A stretch of 64,000 nucleotides of DNA. It comes from an uncultured Clostridia bacterium. GTDB lineage: Bacteria > Bacillota > Clostridia > Lachnospirales > Lachnospiraceae. The translations under genes and the position numbers were made by a program. Shown here piece by piece: positions 28,809 to 38,313 of the stretch. The stretch is from assembly GCA_947303805.1 (NCBI GenBank), contig CAMYZE010000004.1:148852-212851 (forward strand), given 5' to 3'. Positions within the stretch are counted from its first letter, which is position 1, and every line of letters starts with the position of its first letter. A model generated the notes under the pieces. That model ran no database searches. It had not been told where the DNA came from and was given only the letters and a program-made list of their open reading frames with translations.

Positions 28809-29297
28809 TTAATCTCTCTTACCAAGTGATTTGTCTAATTCATAAAGCGATGCTGCATCTTTGCCATACTTCTCAAACTTGTTTATTAATTCTTGAGCAT
28901 TCTCTTCCTCTTCACATTGCTCTTTTATAAACCAATCCATGAATTGCATTGTTCTATAATCTTTCTCACTCATAGCAGTTGCATAGATGTTGTGAATAAG
29001 ACTAGTTACATATTGCTCATGTTTAAGACCTTCTTTCAAAACTTGAAGCTCATCAGTGAGAGCCACACCTGGTTTTGCAATAGCAAGAAGTTCTACATCT
29101 TCATTATTTGCATGGATGTAATCATAAATCTTAAATGCATGTTCCATTTCCTCTTCTGCTTGCTTCTTGTACCAAGCTGCAAATCCTGGGAGACCTTTGC
29201 CGCCCATAAATCCAGAAAAATCAAGATAGAGATAAGCCGAATACATCTCCTTATTTACTTGATCATTTAATAATGCTTTTACTTTCTCATTTAACAT
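28809..29297 (-). CDS. ftnA: Ferritin
   Basis: This 162-residue bacterial non-haem ferritin is a four-helix bundle with ferroxidase residues visible: E17 in NKEMYSAYLYL, the EEEMEH cluster near 48-53, and the later QEL / EEEENA region near 128-134. It oxidises Fe(II) and stores iron as a mineral. GGAGGGTTATTATG gives the start. It fits the iron module elsewhere in the window but is not in the feo operon. No haem-ligand methionine typical of bacterioferritin is apparent. Confidence 0.95.
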   Translation of the reverse strand: MLNEKVKALLNDQVNKEMYSAYLYLDFSGFMGGKGLPGFAAWYKKQAEEEMEHAFKIYDYIHANNEDVELLAIAKPGVALTDELQVLKEGLKHEQYVTSLIHNIYATAMSEKDYRTMQFMDWFIKEQCEEEENAQELINKFEKYGKDAASLYELDKSLGKRD

Positions 29298-29318
29298 AAT
29301 AACCCTCCATTAATTTTT

Positions 29319-32300
29319 TTATGCTGTCCAAACTCCATCTGCTCCAACTTTATAGCCATCAGGAGTCACACCATTTGTATACATTTTTCCATCAGAACCA
29401 AAATAATAATATCCACCATTTATTTGTTTCCAGCCAGTTGTCATCTTTCCGACATTTGCAGTATTTGCAGTTTCAAAGAAATACATACTTCCTGTTGCAT
29501 CCTTAACCCATCCTGTTGCCATTTGTCCTTTCTCGTCAAAATAATATACTGATTTTGTTTGCTCTCCTGTCACTGCATTTACATCTGATAAACTATAGAA
29601 TCCGTTACTTGCAGCCGCTTGAGTCATACCGCTATTCACACTCATAGACCAAGTTCCATCTGCATTTTGAGACCATTTTGCAGAATCTTTTGATAAAGAA
29701 TATGATGCACTTGAAGCTGTCTTTGCTTCCGCCTGTGTCTTTACTGCGTTTGGGGCTTCTTGAGTTTGATTAACATTTAACTGATTCGTCTGAGCTAAAC
29801 CTAGCGTTTCAAGTGGTGATTCAGCATTAAGTGGATTAACTCCGCTGAGTTTTAATCCGCTTCCGCCTCCTCCTCCACCGCCACCACCGCCACCGCCGCC
29901 GCCACCTCCGCTACCTCCTCTATTTCCGGCGTTATTATTTTTATATGCTGGTTTCGCTGCACTTGCAGCTTTATTCTCATTATATCTCTGTCTTGCTAAT
30001 GCACAATCTCTAGTAGGTTCGCCATACTGCTTTAAAATTTCTTCGTATGTTATTTTACTAGCACCACTTATCCACCAGAAAGACTTGAAATTAATTCTTT
30101 TATCACTTATAACGATTTCTTCTCCGCCATAGAATTTTCCAAGATACATTCCATCTTCATTATAGGCTTCATAGTAAACCCTTCTTTCCTTGTCGCTTGG
30201 ATCTCCAAGTAATATTCTACAATACTTAAAATAATCATAATATATAAATGCCTTTGTCGTAACGGCAGGAACGGTATATTTTTCACCAACCTTTATTCTC
30301 ACATCATAAGGAGTTCCACCATAAAGTATATAGTTATCATCAACACGCGAAGGTCCCGGATTCATAGTGATGATACAAAAATCTTCCCACTTTACATAAA
30401 GTGTTATATTACTTGTTACATTTTTTATACTTGTTATTGCATCTCCAGAAAAATCTTCATTGTCGTACCAGCCTAAGAAGTTTGCCTCTTCTTTAGTTAA
30501 CTTATCTGCAGTTGGCAAATTATAAGTCTCACTAGATTCAATCCTGTCTTTTGCAACAAATCCGTCGACAAAGTTTCCACCTTTTAGATCATAAGTTATT
30601 TTAAAACTTGTCTGAATGTAGTAGGCATATAATGTAACATCTTTTTTGATTGCCGTGTTAAAATCAAATGCTTCACTTTCATCATTTAAATACCAATATT
30701 TAAAACTGTAACCTTCTATTTCATCAGCTTCAATTGCTTCTACTGTCTCTCCATACTTTACTGACTTTGTGACATCGCTATTCGCTATCTCATTTTTAAA
30801 TGTTACTGTGAATTCTTTTTTTGATTTATCTGTAAAATATCCTGGTGTTTCATCTGTATCAACTACAGCATAATCAGTCCAAATATGATTGCTATCATAA
30901 GTAGTGCCGTTTCCGCCTACAAGACTTACACAACCTTCAAATAGCATATAGTTTAATAATCTTCCACCATTTAAAAACTTTGGAGAAGCATAAATAGTCG
31001 TTAAATTTGAAGCATCAGTAAACATATCAAATGAAAATATTTCATAATGCTCTAATTCAAGCCCTGATATATCTACAACTTTAAGTTTAGGTTCACGCTT
31101 TGGTTTGTCTCCTATAGTGTGCTGACCTGAATCATCTGTTACAAATGTAGTTGGTTCACCACTCATGTTGAACATGTTATGAAGATCACTTACTCTTTTA
31201 CCTTCGAAATTACTAACATCTATCACTTCAAGTTCGTAGCAATTTGAAAACATATAACTAAATAATTCAGCTTTAGCAGTGTTAAAATGTGAGAGATCTA
31301 TACTACTTAATCTATAACAGTCTGCAAACATTGCACAAAAGTCGGTCACATTTGATGTATCAAAACTTGATATATTCACTTCCTCAAGTAATGAGCAGTT
31401 GCTAAACATTTCTCTCATACTCGTAACAGATGAAGTATCAAAGTGACTTAAGTCTAAATTATTTACCGCAGAACCCTGAAACAGTCCGCTCATATCATTT
31501 ACATTACTTGTATTAAAATTACCGCCAAAAATAATTTCTCTTAATTTAGATGGTACTTCTAAATACTCATAGTTATCATCATAAGTTTTTTCGCCTGTAG
31601 CAAACATATTTTGCATCTTTACAACATTTGATGTATCAAAATTTGAAACATCTATTATCTCAAGACTTGAAGCATTCTCAAACATATATGCCATAGACCA
31701 TACATTTGATGTGTCAAAGCTACTTATGTCTAACGAAGTTAAACTTGAGCAACCACTAAACATTCCTTCCATACTTGTAGCTTTTCCTGTGTCAAATGAA
31801 TAAAGATTTAACTCTTCAAGCTCATTGCAACCTTCAAACATACTATCAAATATCTCAGTGTTTGATGTATCCAACATTTCTAAATTTTTTATTGTCTTCA
31901 GTGTGTCTAGGCCCGAAAACAAATGGTTTGCATCAACTGCAGTTTGCAATTTCTCACCTTCAGCAATTTGAATTACGACACCATAACCAGAATTTGTATA
32001 TGAGTGGTCTTCAGAATCCCAAATTTCATATACATAAAATTTAATACCGTTATCTTCCCAAGAGTAATACATATCATCATGTGTGAACTCTTCATTGCTT
32101 TCTCTAAACTCTATAGAGTCAATGCTTGTAAGTGGGGATGACCAATAAGGATTACCTTTCATATTATTCCAACCTGGATTCAAAATACGAATGGTACCTT
32201 CACCTGATGTCAATAATTTTTCTGCTGCAACCGTTGATACGGCTTCGGTTGTCTTTTCTTCAGCTATTGATTCGTCCTCTTCGATTGTAGTTTCTTCTTC

Positions 32301-32690
32301 AGCAATTGAAGATTCTTCTTCAGCATAAGTTTCTTCAATGACTTCACTCTCTTCTATGTCCTCTTCGGGTTCTTCACCACTAATTGTACTTTCTCCTTCA
32401 GTTTCATCCTCTACTTTTGGACTCACATAGCTTTCGTCACTTTCCTGTGAAGACTCTTCGCTTACTTCTGTGGGTTCTTCTTCAACCTGAGTATCGTTTC
32501 CCTCAGTATCTTTTTCCTCAGTCTCTTCTCCTACATCAATAACAGTGCTCTCATTACTTTCGAGAACTTCTTCCACCTTTTCTTGGTTTTCATTAATTTC
32601 GAGGTCTTCTACTGCAAATGATGTGAGTGTACTACCTAAAACCATAGTTACACACAAAAAAATTGCAATAAGCTTTTTTAAATGCATCAT
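29319..32690 (-). CDS. BspA-like surface protein with glycine linker and C-terminal repeats
   Basis: This is a 1123-residue secreted protein: signal peptide (residues 1-26), then a very Glu/Ser-rich segment (30-155), then about nine BspA/DUF285-type repeats (cores SFDTSNV and MFSGCSSL) over 230-545. Next come two InlB-B/Flg_new-type repeats near 630-760, a unique region, a Gly-rich linker (about 17 Gly near 930) and C-terminal choline-binding-like repeats (YYFDEKGQMATGWVK, YYFGSDGKMYTNGV). The layout fits a cell-wall-attached adhesin. No LPXTG is seen, so attachment is probably non-covalent. AAGGTGAACCAATG and an upstream promoter support the start. Confidence 0.88.
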   Translation of the reverse strand: MMHLKKLIAIFLCVTMVLGSTLTSFAVEDLEINENQEKVEEVLESNESTVIDVGEETEEKDTEGNDTQVEEEPTEVSEESSQESDESYVSPKVEDETEGESTISGEEPEEDIEESEVIEETYAEEESSIAEEETTIEEDESIAEEKTTEAVSTVAAEKLLTSGEGTIRILNPGWNNMKGNPYWSSPLTSIDSIEFRESNEEFTHDDMYYSWEDNGIKFYVYEIWDSEDHSYTNSGYGVVIQIAEGEKLQTAVDANHLFSGLDTLKTIKNLEMLDTSNTEIFDSMFEGCNELEELNLYSFDTGKATSMEGMFSGCSSLTSLDISSFDTSNVWSMAYMFENASSLEIIDVSNFDTSNVVKMQNMFATGEKTYDDNYEYLEVPSKLREIIFGGNFNTSNVNDMSGLFQGSAVNNLDLSHFDTSSVTSMREMFSNCSLLEEVNISSFDTSNVTDFCAMFADCYRLSSIDLSHFNTAKAELFSYMFSNCYELEVIDVSNFEGKRVSDLHNMFNMSGEPTTFVTDDSGQHTIGDKPKREPKLKVVDISGLELEHYEIFSFDMFTDASNLTTIYASPKFLNGGRLLNYMLFEGCVSLVGGNGTTYDSNHIWTDYAVVDTDETPGYFTDKSKKEFTVTFKNEIANSDVTKSVKYGETVEAIEADEIEGYSFKYWYLNDESEAFDFNTAIKKDVTLYAYYIQTSFKITYDLKGGNFVDGFVAKDRIESSETYNLPTADKLTKEEANFLGWYDNEDFSGDAITSIKNVTSNITLYVKWEDFCIITMNPGPSRVDDNYILYGGTPYDVRIKVGEKYTVPAVTTKAFIYYDYFKYCRILLGDPSDKERRVYYEAYNEDGMYLGKFYGGEEIVISDKRINFKSFWWISGASKITYEEILKQYGEPTRDCALARQRYNENKAASAAKPAYKNNNAGNRGGSGGGGGGGGGGGGGGGGSGLKLSGVNPLNAESPLETLGLAQTNQLNVNQTQEAPNAVKTQAEAKTASSASYSLSKDSAKWSQNADGTWSMSVNSGMTQAAASNGFYSLSDVNAVTGEQTKSVYYFDEKGQMATGWVKDATGSMYFFETANTANVGKMTTGWKQINGGYYYFGSDGKMYTNGVTPDGYKVGADGVWTA

Positions 32691-32727
32691 TGGTTCACCT
32701 TCTATACCTTTATTTGTATATCTTTAA

Positions 32728-32757
32728 ATATTACCATATTTTATGCATAATTTTCAA
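32728..32757 (-). promoter_or_regulatory. Promoter of the BspA-like gene
   Basis: The minus strand shows TTGAAA (32757-32752), an 18-bp spacer and TAATAT (32733-32728), placed 38 bp upstream of the start codon. Confidence 0.65.
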
Positions 32758-32773
32758 GGGAAAATAGTATTTA

Positions 32774-33787
32774 TCACATCTTTATGTCAAAATGCACTTC
32801 TTTATCATTAAATTCTTCCTTTATAGCCTCTAATTTATCTCTAAATGCTCTCTTACTGCCACCTCTTATAATTGAATTTAGTATATACACTAACAAAATT
32901 AGCATTACCATCACAGGAACAAGTATTGCAAATATTTTAACCATATAAGGCAATACATTTGACACTGCATTTTTCAGTTCATAATTATTTTCATACCAAT
33001 ATCTAAATGCATTTACTCTAAACTTGATTACTTCATATATATTTACTGTATAGGTTTTATAAGTACTTTGCTTTTTTGCATTTTCTATCTGATTTTTGAT
33101 TCTCTCACTTTTCTTTGCGAGTTCAGAATCTTGTCTTGCTATCCAATCCTTATCCTTTGATTCTTGAAGAGCCTTTCTTGCCTCTTCCATTTCTTTTAAT
33201 TGCTGCTCATAATTTGTCAGTTCTTGCTCTATAGATGTGATGTTTGAATTTGAAACTCTTATCTCTCCCCACTTGCCAAGAGTATCCTCGATTTTTGACA
33301 AGTCAGTCACTGAATTGTCAACTGTAAATTCTAATTCTTGATATCTTGGATAAAATTCATTATCATAAACTACTTTTTTAAGACTGTTTTGTTGGTTGAT
33401 TTTAATTGTGCCATTTACATCTTTTACAACTTTCATCAAATCTTCAACTAAAGTAGCAAAATGAATTGTGTCAACTCTGTAAAACTTATTCTCTCTATAC
33501 CTTTCTGGCGTAGTCATTGCCTCTTCATCATTTGATGATTCTTCATATAGGGCATCCGGTGAAATTGCATTTGCAACTCCCATTTCCTTAGCCATAAATG
33601 TCTCATTCTTTGCTGCCGCCCTAAACATAGGTGCTGAAGTTGCCATAGTGCTGTAGCCATAGGTATTTGCATTTTCAACTCCGTCATAAGTAATGGTCAA
33701 TTCTTTGGTTCTTAAAAACAAAAACCAAATTAAAGTCAATACTATTATGGTAATAATTACGGGTTTAATTATATTTTTTTTATTCAT
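32774..33787 (-). CDS. DUF4349-like membrane protein
   Basis: This 337-residue protein has a TM near 10-27, an extracytoplasmic region with a conserved beta fold (KFYRVDTIHFATLVEDLMKVV) followed by a long coiled coil (about 185-250, EQELTNYEQQLKEMEEARKAL), and a second TM near 290-312 with a basic cytosolic tail. This is the DUF4349 pattern; function unknown, envelope-associated. The ATG at 33787 is chosen because GAGGAGGATGATGATGACT precedes it, inside the end of the upstream acidic peptide gene. The longer reading from 33844 is translated acidic-gene sequence in another frame. Confidence 0.78.
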   Translation of the reverse strand: MNKKNIIKPVIITIIVLTLIWFLFLRTKELTITYDGVENANTYGYSTMATSAPMFRAAAKNETFMAKEMGVANAISPDALYEESSNDEEAMTTPERYRENKFYRVDTIHFATLVEDLMKVVKDVNGTIKINQQNSLKKVVYDNEFYPRYQELEFTVDNSVTDLSKIEDTLGKWGEIRVSNSNITSIEQELTNYEQQLKEMEEARKALQESKDKDWIARQDSELAKKSERIKNQIENAKKQSTYKTYTVNIYEVIKFRVNAFRYWYENNYELKNAVSNVLPYMVKIFAILVPVMVMLILLVYILNSIIRGGSKRAFRDKLEAIKEEFNDKEVHFDIKM

Positions 33788-33893
33788 AGTCATCATCATC
33801 CTCCTCATATTCATTTTCTTGGTCTTCTTCATCTTCCATGCCATATAAATCTGGGTTTAATAGCATGTCATTCATAAAATCGTCGTCAAACAT
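33780..33893 (-). CDS. Small acidic peptide overlapping the DUF4349-like gene
   Basis: This is a 37-residue peptide, MFDDDFMNDMLLNPDLYG followed by an almost purely Asp/Glu tail. AAAGGAGCCCCTATG is a good ribosome binding site, and its stop overlaps the ATG of the membrane protein gene (CTATGAATAA), a classic coupling arrangement. It is too short to assign. It could be a real peptide or a leader ORF whose translation opens the downstream start. Confidence 0.5.
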   Translation of the reverse strand: MFDDDFMNDMLLNPDLYGMEDEEDQENEYEEDDDDYE

Positions 33894-33920
33894 AGGGGCT
33901 CCTTTCATATACTTATCAAC

Positions 33921-33990
33921 TTCCCTAGATCGGGAAATTGATGTCTTATTATTATATCTTTAACCATTTTCCCAGGGTCGGGAAAATGGT
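33921..33990. other. Two tandem hairpins at the left edge of the defence island
   Basis: TTCCC-TAGATC-GGGAA (33921-33936, flanked by further partial pairing) is followed by an 11-bp perfect stem ACCATTTTCCC-AGGGTC-GGGAAAATGGT (33963-33990). Both share the core TTCCC-N4TC-GGGAA. They lie just past the stop of the AlbA_2 gene, so they may terminate or stabilise the island transcript; no clear T-run follows. Confidence 0.55.
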
Positions 33991-33996
33991 CTCTTG

Positions 33997-35346
33997 TTAT
34001 TGACATATCTCCCAGTGGCCAGTTTTATCCGAGCCAACTCTCTTTATAATTTTCTTTTCCTTTAGTGAAGTAAATATTCTTTCTATGGTTCTTTTTGTTT
34101 TATTTAATTTTTTAGAAATTTCTTGTGCAGTTATATTGACATTATTTTTTATCTCATTATACACTTGCATTTCAGAATTGCTCATTTTTACACCGACATT
34201 TACACCGACATTTACACCGACATTTACAGGGACATTTTCACCATTTTCTACGGCATTATTATCGGTATTCATCAAATTAAAGGCATATTTTATCGTGACT
34301 TTTATAGCAGACCCCCTAAAATCAAATGCCTCTTTCCCATATTTTTTGACAATCGTAGGTATGCCATGACCACTTTGCTCAGCTATTTGGCATAGCATGA
34401 ATATAGTGAAAAGTCCTCTATTAATTGGTCTGCTATAACCATTAAAAATCATATCTTGAGTAATCCCATATGGTAGCTCTCCATATGAAAATATCTCAAA
34501 TCTATCATCAAACATAAATATTGTAGGTGGTGTCTCATTTTTCCAATCATTATGAACAAATGCATTTATTATAGCCTCACGAACTGAGTCCTCATCAAAA
34601 AGAGGTGTTTCAATTCTTTCTTTCGTCATATCATCAATTCTATGCGTATTAAATATTTTTATATAATCCATCACATCAGAAAATGATTTAAGTAGTGATT
34701 GATTTGAAAACTCATTCTTTTTAATCATCTTAGTTCTATCTTTTCCTGCAAACTGAATCACTCTTATAATTATAATGTTTTGATCAGACAAAAGATAAGC
34801 CGTCATATTAAATTCGTTTTTAGAAGTTTTCAAATGATAACTTTCATAAAATGCATCAAGTGAATCAATATGAATGCCTTTCTTCTTCATTGTATTTACA
34901 ACATAATCAAATGTTAAATCTTGAGATAGTGCTTTTATTTCTCTTATCCTATCATCAGTTTTTGACTCAATAATATTTGTAAGCATGTGAACATCAATTT
35001 GGTCATCAGATGCTCCAGTTCTTAGATAATATCTTCCATCATAAGAATATGGTATATTAGTTCCACTTACACATACTTTAATATAATCTTTACCATCATC
35101 AGACTTTAACGTTTCTATTTCAGGTATAACCATTGGCTTAATTTTTGCTTTCATTTTTTCTTTGATCTTAATAATAGTGTCTTTCACAATATCAATACCT
35201 ATGACATCACCATTATCTTGAACACCAAAATATAGAACTGCTTCTTTATTTCTATTAAGCATACTTGAAATAGACTTGAGCCCTGCTTCAAGTTCAGACA
35301 TTGTTTCTTTAAATTCAATTCTTTCTGATTCTTTGCCGATGTTCAT
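33997..35346 (-). CDS. AlbA_2/Schlafen-type putative DNA-binding protein with HATPase_c_4 and winged helix
   Basis: This 449-residue protein has an N-terminal AlbA_2 domain (ESERIEFKETMSE, then LYFGVQDNGDVIGID; residues 1-120), an ATPase-like HATPase_c_4 domain (VREAIINAFVHNDW near 267, GHGIPTIVKKYG near 340), and a C-terminal helix-turn-helix (ISKKLNKTKRTIERIF). Such proteins are annotated as RecG-like helicases or regulators and are frequent in defence and mobile regions; none of them is a real helicase. A Val-Gly/Val-Asn tandem (NVGVNVGVNVGV near 385) comes from a 12-bp DNA repeat. It is the last gene of the minus-strand defence island. Confidence 0.8.
   Translation of the reverse strand: MNIGKESERIEFKETMSELEAGLKSISSMLNRNKEAVLYFGVQDNGDVIGIDIVKDTIIKIKEKMKAKIKPMVIPEIETLKSDDGKDYIKVCVSGTNIPYSYDGRYYLRTGASDDQIDVHMLTNIIESKTDDRIREIKALSQDLTFDYVVNTMKKKGIHIDSLDAFYESYHLKTSKNEFNMTAYLLSDQNIIIIRVIQFAGKDRTKMIKKNEFSNQSLLKSFSDVMDYIKIFNTHRIDDMTKERIETPLFDEDSVREAIINAFVHNDWKNETPPTIFMFDDRFEIFSYGELPYGITQDMIFNGYSRPINRGLFTIFMLCQIAEQSGHGIPTIVKKYGKEAFDFRGSAIKVTIKYAFNLMNTDNNAVENGENVPVNVGVNVGVNVGVKMSNSEMQVYNEIKNNVNITAQEISKKLNKTKRTIERIFTSLKEKKIIKRVGSDKTGHWEICQ
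34192..34239. repeat. 12-bp tandem repeat inside the AlbA_2 gene
   Basis: Four near-identical 12-bp units (ACACCGACATTT, the last one changed to ACAGGGACATTT) encode Asn-Val-Gly-Val repeats between the ATPase-like and winged-helix domains. Copy number should vary by slippage in multiples of four residues without frame loss. Confidence 0.85.
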
Positions 35347-35383
35347 AGTATTATTTATCTTTTTATATTGATTTAATTAATAT

Positions 35384-37393
35384 TTACATATTCATTATAT
35401 TGTTTTTTGAAAACGGGCTTTCAACACTGTTAATAACTCTCTTTTGATCTTTTTTCAAACGGTCAATCATTTTTGATGTTGAAATATTATCATCAAGGTT
35501 TAACGTTTCAACAATCTTTAATGCATCATTAGGTTCAATTCCTAAGTCCTCAAGAATTTTATGTGCCATCCCCTTATTATTATAACTATTAACAAGTTGA
35601 ATAAACTGTTTTAAAATAGGACTCTTAATTTCTTTATTTATAAAGCTAATATAATCCACAATTCTACAAAACTTAAATTTAATGTAATTGTTTAATTCAA
35701 ATATCGAATTTATAAAAATATTGATATTATTAATACTTTTTTTGATATTATATTTCATATTGAAATCTTCTACCATACTTTTAATACTTTGTTTATGCAA
35801 TAAATTATTAATAAAATATTTATATGGCAAATATTTCTGCTGTAAACCTTCATAATTTTCATTTTTAAATTTATAATATGGTGCACTTTTTATTAGAGAT
35901 ACTGTTTGTTCAATGCATTTTTGAATATCAGTACATTTTTCAAATTCAGTAATTCCCTCTTCATAAAGCTTTATCAATATATCAATTTTTAGATTATTAT
36001 TTTTAATATCATCTGTATTTACGCCATATCTTTTAAGTTTATTAATTTTTAACTGATATTCATGGTTTTTTTGTTCATCTTTATAATTCTTATTTAAATA
36101 CAAGTTTTCATCATCAGAAAATGATTCTTCATCTTCTGCTCTAATTACCAATTTTTCCCATTGATCTATCTGAGATATTTTTTCTTTTGCTTTATCGCTA
36201 TAAATATATATGTTTCCAATAATTGGATTTTTAGGATTGAGCCTACCCACACGCCCCATTAGATTATTCAATTTAAAGACTGAACCAGGATCATCTACAA
36301 TTATTAATGATTGTGCTGGAGTATTTATTCCTTCCATTAGTGTATTTGTACATAATAAAACTTTCAGATTTTTAGAATTAAACTCATTTTCATAAAATTT
36401 CCTTAGAAACATTGGTGTCTTTCCATGATGTATCCCTATGCCTCTTTTTAGTAGTCCAACTACATACCAGTCCTTTGAATAATTATTTTCCAAAAAAGCT
36501 ATTTCTTCTTGATATTTATTCATTAAAGATTTATCTTCAGGTAAAAATTCTAATAGTTTATTGACACTTTTAAAAATTGATTCAGGCGACTTAAAGTATA
36601 CTAATTGAGAATTATTTGAAATATACTCCATCCAATTTCTTTCCGCTTTTATCATTATTATTTCACTAAAAACCGGAATATAATTACAATACATTCTATC
36701 AATATTAATATGCGTATGTTCAAAATGCATATCTCCAATATATGGACCTAATAAAATAATTTTTCTTGCAACGTTAATTAAATCAATGTATGCTTTATTC
36801 ATATACAAAATTCTATCATCAGTTTTTATTTCTTTCTTTTCACAAGCCAATTTATATATTTCATCATATACCAATAAATCTATCTTTGCTTTACTAATTT
36901 TCTTTATATAATTATTATCGCTTCTTTCTGGCACAAATATATAAAAATTATTTTCTTCTTCTATTTCATCGCTATTTATACAAATATTATAGTTCTCTCC
37001 AAAAATACTATATATCTTTTTTAATAGCTCGTTCATTAATGCTAAAGTTGGAACAATAAATACTATATTATGTATAGTGCTCATATTTCTTTTTATATAC
37101 TCAAGAGCAATAAATGTCTTCCCAAAACTAGTAGGAGCACTTAAAAACAGATTCCCTTGGTCTATAATATTTAACGCTTCTAGTTGATATCTCGTTAAAA
37201 TAACTCTGTTATCTATTTGCGATTTATACATCTCATTCTTTATAATGCTTTTAAAACTTCTGCTGCTAGAATATATACTTAAATCGTAAAATGTTGCATC
37301 AGAATCGTTAAATGGTTCTTTGTAAAACACTCTTCTTAATAAATCTTTTCTATTCTTTTCAATATCCTTATTTAGATATTTATATTCTACCAT
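35384..37393 (-). CDS. hamB: Hachiman anti-phage helicase HamB
   Basis: This is a 669-residue superfamily 2 helicase. The Q-motif-like TRYQLEAL is near 67, Walker A SAPTSFGKT at 85-93, the DEAD-box-like DEIY at 177-180, motif V-like MEGINTPAQSLIIVDDP near 355 and motif VI-like GRVGRLNPKN near 380. The C-terminal 200 residues are helical and unique. Together with the upstream DUF1837-type gene, which overlaps by 14 bp, it forms the Hachiman pair. In that system HamB senses phage-related DNA and releases the HamA nuclease. Strongly AT-rich codon use suggests acquisition by transfer. Confidence 0.85.
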   Translation of the reverse strand: MVEYKYLNKDIEKNRKDLLRRVFYKEPFNDSDATFYDLSIYSSSRSFKSIIKNEMYKSQIDNRVILTRYQLEALNIIDQGNLFLSAPTSFGKTFIALEYIKRNMSTIHNIVFIVPTLALMNELLKKIYSIFGENYNICINSDEIEEENNFYIFVPERSDNNYIKKISKAKIDLLVYDEIYKLACEKKEIKTDDRILYMNKAYIDLINVARKIILLGPYIGDMHFEHTHINIDRMYCNYIPVFSEIIMIKAERNWMEYISNNSQLVYFKSPESIFKSVNKLLEFLPEDKSLMNKYQEEIAFLENNYSKDWYVVGLLKRGIGIHHGKTPMFLRKFYENEFNSKNLKVLLCTNTLMEGINTPAQSLIIVDDPGSVFKLNNLMGRVGRLNPKNPIIGNIYIYSDKAKEKISQIDQWEKLVIRAEDEESFSDDENLYLNKNYKDEQKNHEYQLKINKLKRYGVNTDDIKNNNLKIDILIKLYEEGITEFEKCTDIQKCIEQTVSLIKSAPYYKFKNENYEGLQQKYLPYKYFINNLLHKQSIKSMVEDFNMKYNIKKSINNINIFINSIFELNNYIKFKFCRIVDYISFINKEIKSPILKQFIQLVNSYNNKGMAHKILEDLGIEPNDALKIVETLNLDDNISTSKMIDRLKKDQKRVINSVESPFSKNNIMNM

Positions 37394-38243
37394 TATTAAT
37401 CCTCTTAATAAATGTTTCCAATAGTTCTTTTTTTGACAACACAGGCAAAAACACCAATACTAAATTGTTTTTATAACTTTGCATAATATGATTTCTCAGT
37501 AAAAAGCTTTTTATTTTGTTTTCATAATCAATTTTTTTATAAATATCATCATTTACAATAAATGCTATATGACTAATTGATATACTGTCAAATTTAATTG
37601 TTTCAATTTCTTCTACTATCTCATTTCTTGCAGTTCCATTCGGTGCTATTATATTGTTCGTATGTTGAGCAATATAACTAAACTCAACGATATTAGAATG
37701 ATTATCAATGCTTTCAATTGCCGCTTTTAATGCCTCTATTATATTGGAATAAAACTTTGCTTCTCCAAAATATAATACTTTTTTTTCATAATCATAGAAT
37801 ATATTATCATTACCATAAGCAGGCATTTTAGATGATGTTTTTAAAGACACCTTGGCTATTATTGTTTTCATATTCGCAATTTTATCTAGTAATATACACA
37901 TTAAATATTCTGCTATATCTCCTTGAAATATAGTATTATTGATGTTAATACTATCACAATCTTCCCACCCTAAATTATTGAAAATTTGCTCAATTTTCTC
38001 ATTTATCAAGTTATTCGCTACCAATTTTTTTATATACTCTTTTGTGTCATATAAAGTTTTTGTACTCTCATTTTGTGTAGCATAATAAAACAAATTGGTT
38101 CTATCCAATAACTTATCAATTATTTTATTATATAATAACGATTTATTGCTAATTAGTGTATCCCAACTTTCCACATTAAGTCTAAGTTTGGAAATATTTT
38201 CATTGTTTAATAACTCTATTTTTATAAAATCAATTTGATCCAT
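37380..38243 (-). CDS. hamA: Hachiman anti-phage nuclease HamA (DUF1837)
   Basis: This is a 287-residue protein. Residues 105-185 carry the DUF1837-type nuclease core: GDIAEYLM at 108-115, YGNDNIFYDYEKKVLYFGEAKFY with D146, E161 and K163 fitting a PD-(D/E)xK centre. HamA proteins degrade DNA when freed by HamB. The 14-bp overlap with the helicase gene and this order are as known for Hachiman. The ribosome binding site is weak. No third gene is needed for the system. I identified it by motif and by the neighbouring helicase, not by alignment. Confidence 0.82.
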   Translation of the reverse strand: MDQIDFIKIELLNNENISKLRLNVESWDTLISNKSLLYNKIIDKLLDRTNLFYYATQNESTKTLYDTKEYIKKLVANNLINEKIEQIFNNLGWEDCDSININNTIFQGDIAEYLMCILLDKIANMKTIIAKVSLKTSSKMPAYGNDNIFYDYEKKVLYFGEAKFYSNIIEALKAAIESIDNHSNIVEFSYIAQHTNNIIAPNGTARNEIVEEIETIKFDSISISHIAFIVNDDIYKKIDYENKIKSFLLRNHIMQSYKNNLVLVFLPVLSKKELLETFIKRINNGRI

Positions 38244-38313
38244 ATTTTACTTGACTCATTCATATTAATTTATAAACTTTATTATCTTAAGAACAAAGTT
38301 AACTATAGTAACC

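Noticed and set aside
34085..34395. Plus-strand frames with TFTPTFTP or TDIYTDIY repeats
   Set aside because: These are antisense readings of the 12-bp tandem repeat in the AlbA_2 gene, not proteins.
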